Source: Erythrobacter sp. (lineage in GTDB: Bacteria > Pseudomonadota > Alphaproteobacteria > Sphingomonadales > Sphingomonadaceae). Taken from it: DNA of 6,361 bases. Shown in pieces: positions 5,810 through 6,361 of this stretch (the stretch's first letter is position 1; the number at the start of each line of letters is the position of its first letter). The stretch is taken from positions 1 to 6,361 of the forward strand of contig JANQTR010000046.1 of assembly GCA_030731635.1 (NCBI GenBank), read 5' to 3'. Made by a program: the position numbers and the translations under genes. The notes below the pieces were generated by a model that was not told the origin of the DNA, made no database searches, and worked only from the letters and a program-made list of their open reading frames with translations.

Positions 5810-6361
5810 TTACGCTTCCGATCGGCTCCTGAGCGCGTCGAAGCCTTGGCGTATGAGCAGTTCACCGTTGCGCCATACCAATTTGAGTTGGTCCTGCGCA
5901 GGATCGATGTCATCCAGCCTCACGGATACCAGCCTGCCATTCTCCCGAATGACCGCCTGGCGCCCAGCCTTGCTACCTTTGGTCGGATCGGTCGCGGGCC
6001 TCTTTGACACATCGTGCCAGTTGCCGTCAGCATCCTTCAGCGCGTTGGCCTTCATGGCAAAACGCAGCGTATCGCGGTTTACCTGCTGCAGCAGCCCACC
6101 GCCCATGCCGAAGGCGATGTTGTCGATGGCAAAGCCTTCCTCGATCATGCGGTCGACCAGGCGAGCAATGCTGCCGATATTCATCCCGTCGCCCTGGATG
6201 ACGCGCACATGCGGGTCGAGCACGCGGAAGCCTTTGCGATTGGTCGTGCCGCCGAACTTCTCCCACAGCGTTTTCACCGTACGCAACGGGGTTTCGATCG
6301 GATCGCCGCTATCTGGCCGCACAACCAGCGTGCCCTTGCGGGTCAGCACCTTCTCACGAAG
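5810..6361 (-). CDS. nadV: Nicotinamide phosphoribosyltransferase (NadV/NAMPT family), C-terminal part
   Basis: The enzyme joins nicotinamide and PRPP to make NMN, the first step of nicotinamide salvage to NAD, in the cytoplasm. The 183 visible residues begin LREKVLTRKGTLVVRPDSGD and end at TAA (5810-5812). Family landmarks appear in order: RPDSGDP at visible residues 15-21 (human Arg311/Asp313 region), VIQGDG at 54-59 (human Gly353/Asp354), AFGMGGGLLQ near 83-92 (human SGGGLLQ) and the basic stretch KRPATDPTKGSK near 120-131. The gene continues past the right edge, so the GTG codon at 6347-6349 is not the real start. By comparison with human NAMPT (491 residues), more than half of the protein lies outside the window. 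It converges on the tRNA gene. A partner gene such as an NMN adenylyltransferase, if present, would be outside the window. Confidence 0.93.
   Translation of the reverse strand, partial: LREKVLTRKGTLVVRPDSGDPIETPLRTVKTLWEKFGGTTNRKGFRVLDPHVRVIQGDGMNIGSIARLVDRMIEEGFAIDNIAFGMGGGLLQQVNRDTLRFAMKANALKDADGNWHDVSKRPATDPTKGSKAGRQAVIRENGRLVSVRLDDIDPAQDQLKLVWRNGELLIRQGFDALRSRSEA

Noticed and set aside
1..6361. CRISPR arrays, insertion sequences, riboswitches, replication origins
   Set aside because: No regularly spaced repeats, transposase frames, recognisable riboswitch cores or origin-type repeats were seen on either strand.

Overview
The window is GC-rich, densely coded DNA. Its gene content points to an alphaproteobacterium, most likely one of the Sphingomonadales (Sphingomonas, Novosphingobium or Erythrobacter type). 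The grounds are a sphingomonad-style TonB-dependent receptor heading a small catabolic cluster, the codon use, and the tRNA-Gly sequence. This placement is by eye, without a database search.

Left part (1-4399, + strand): four genes in a row with very short or overlapping junctions. They are a TonB-dependent outer-membrane receptor (5' end outside the window), a VOC-fold metalloenzyme, an alpha/beta hydrolase, and a zinc-type methyltransferase resembling the C-terminal half of cobalamin-independent methionine synthase (MetE). Gaps are 16 nt and 28 nt, then an ATGA stop/start overlap. This looks like one transcription unit for taking up a compound and breaking it down. The substrate cannot be read from the sequence. 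The receptor frame carries an in-frame TAG at 64-66, inside the otherwise standard plug-domain motif, so as written the receptor is broken even though the remaining 592 codons of its frame are open.

Middle (4400-5557): a strong GC hairpin lies between the methyltransferase gene and a ZntB/CorA-family metal transporter gene (4461-5432). A second, 9-bp hairpin follows the transporter, then a sigma70-like promoter.

Right part (5558-6361): a complete tRNA-Gly with anticodon CCC and encoded CCA on the + strand, a 178-nt non-coding spacer with overlapping inverted repeats, and the C-terminal part of a nicotinamide phosphoribosyltransferase (NadV/NAMPT family) gene on the - strand that continues past the right edge. 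The tRNA and nadV converge. The tRNA end is a plausible boundary for acquired DNA, but no integrase or repeated tRNA end is visible here.

The most notable points are the nonsense codon in the receptor, the unassigned receptor-VOC-hydrolase-MetE-like gene set as a possible undescribed uptake and degradation module, and the competing hairpins after nadV.
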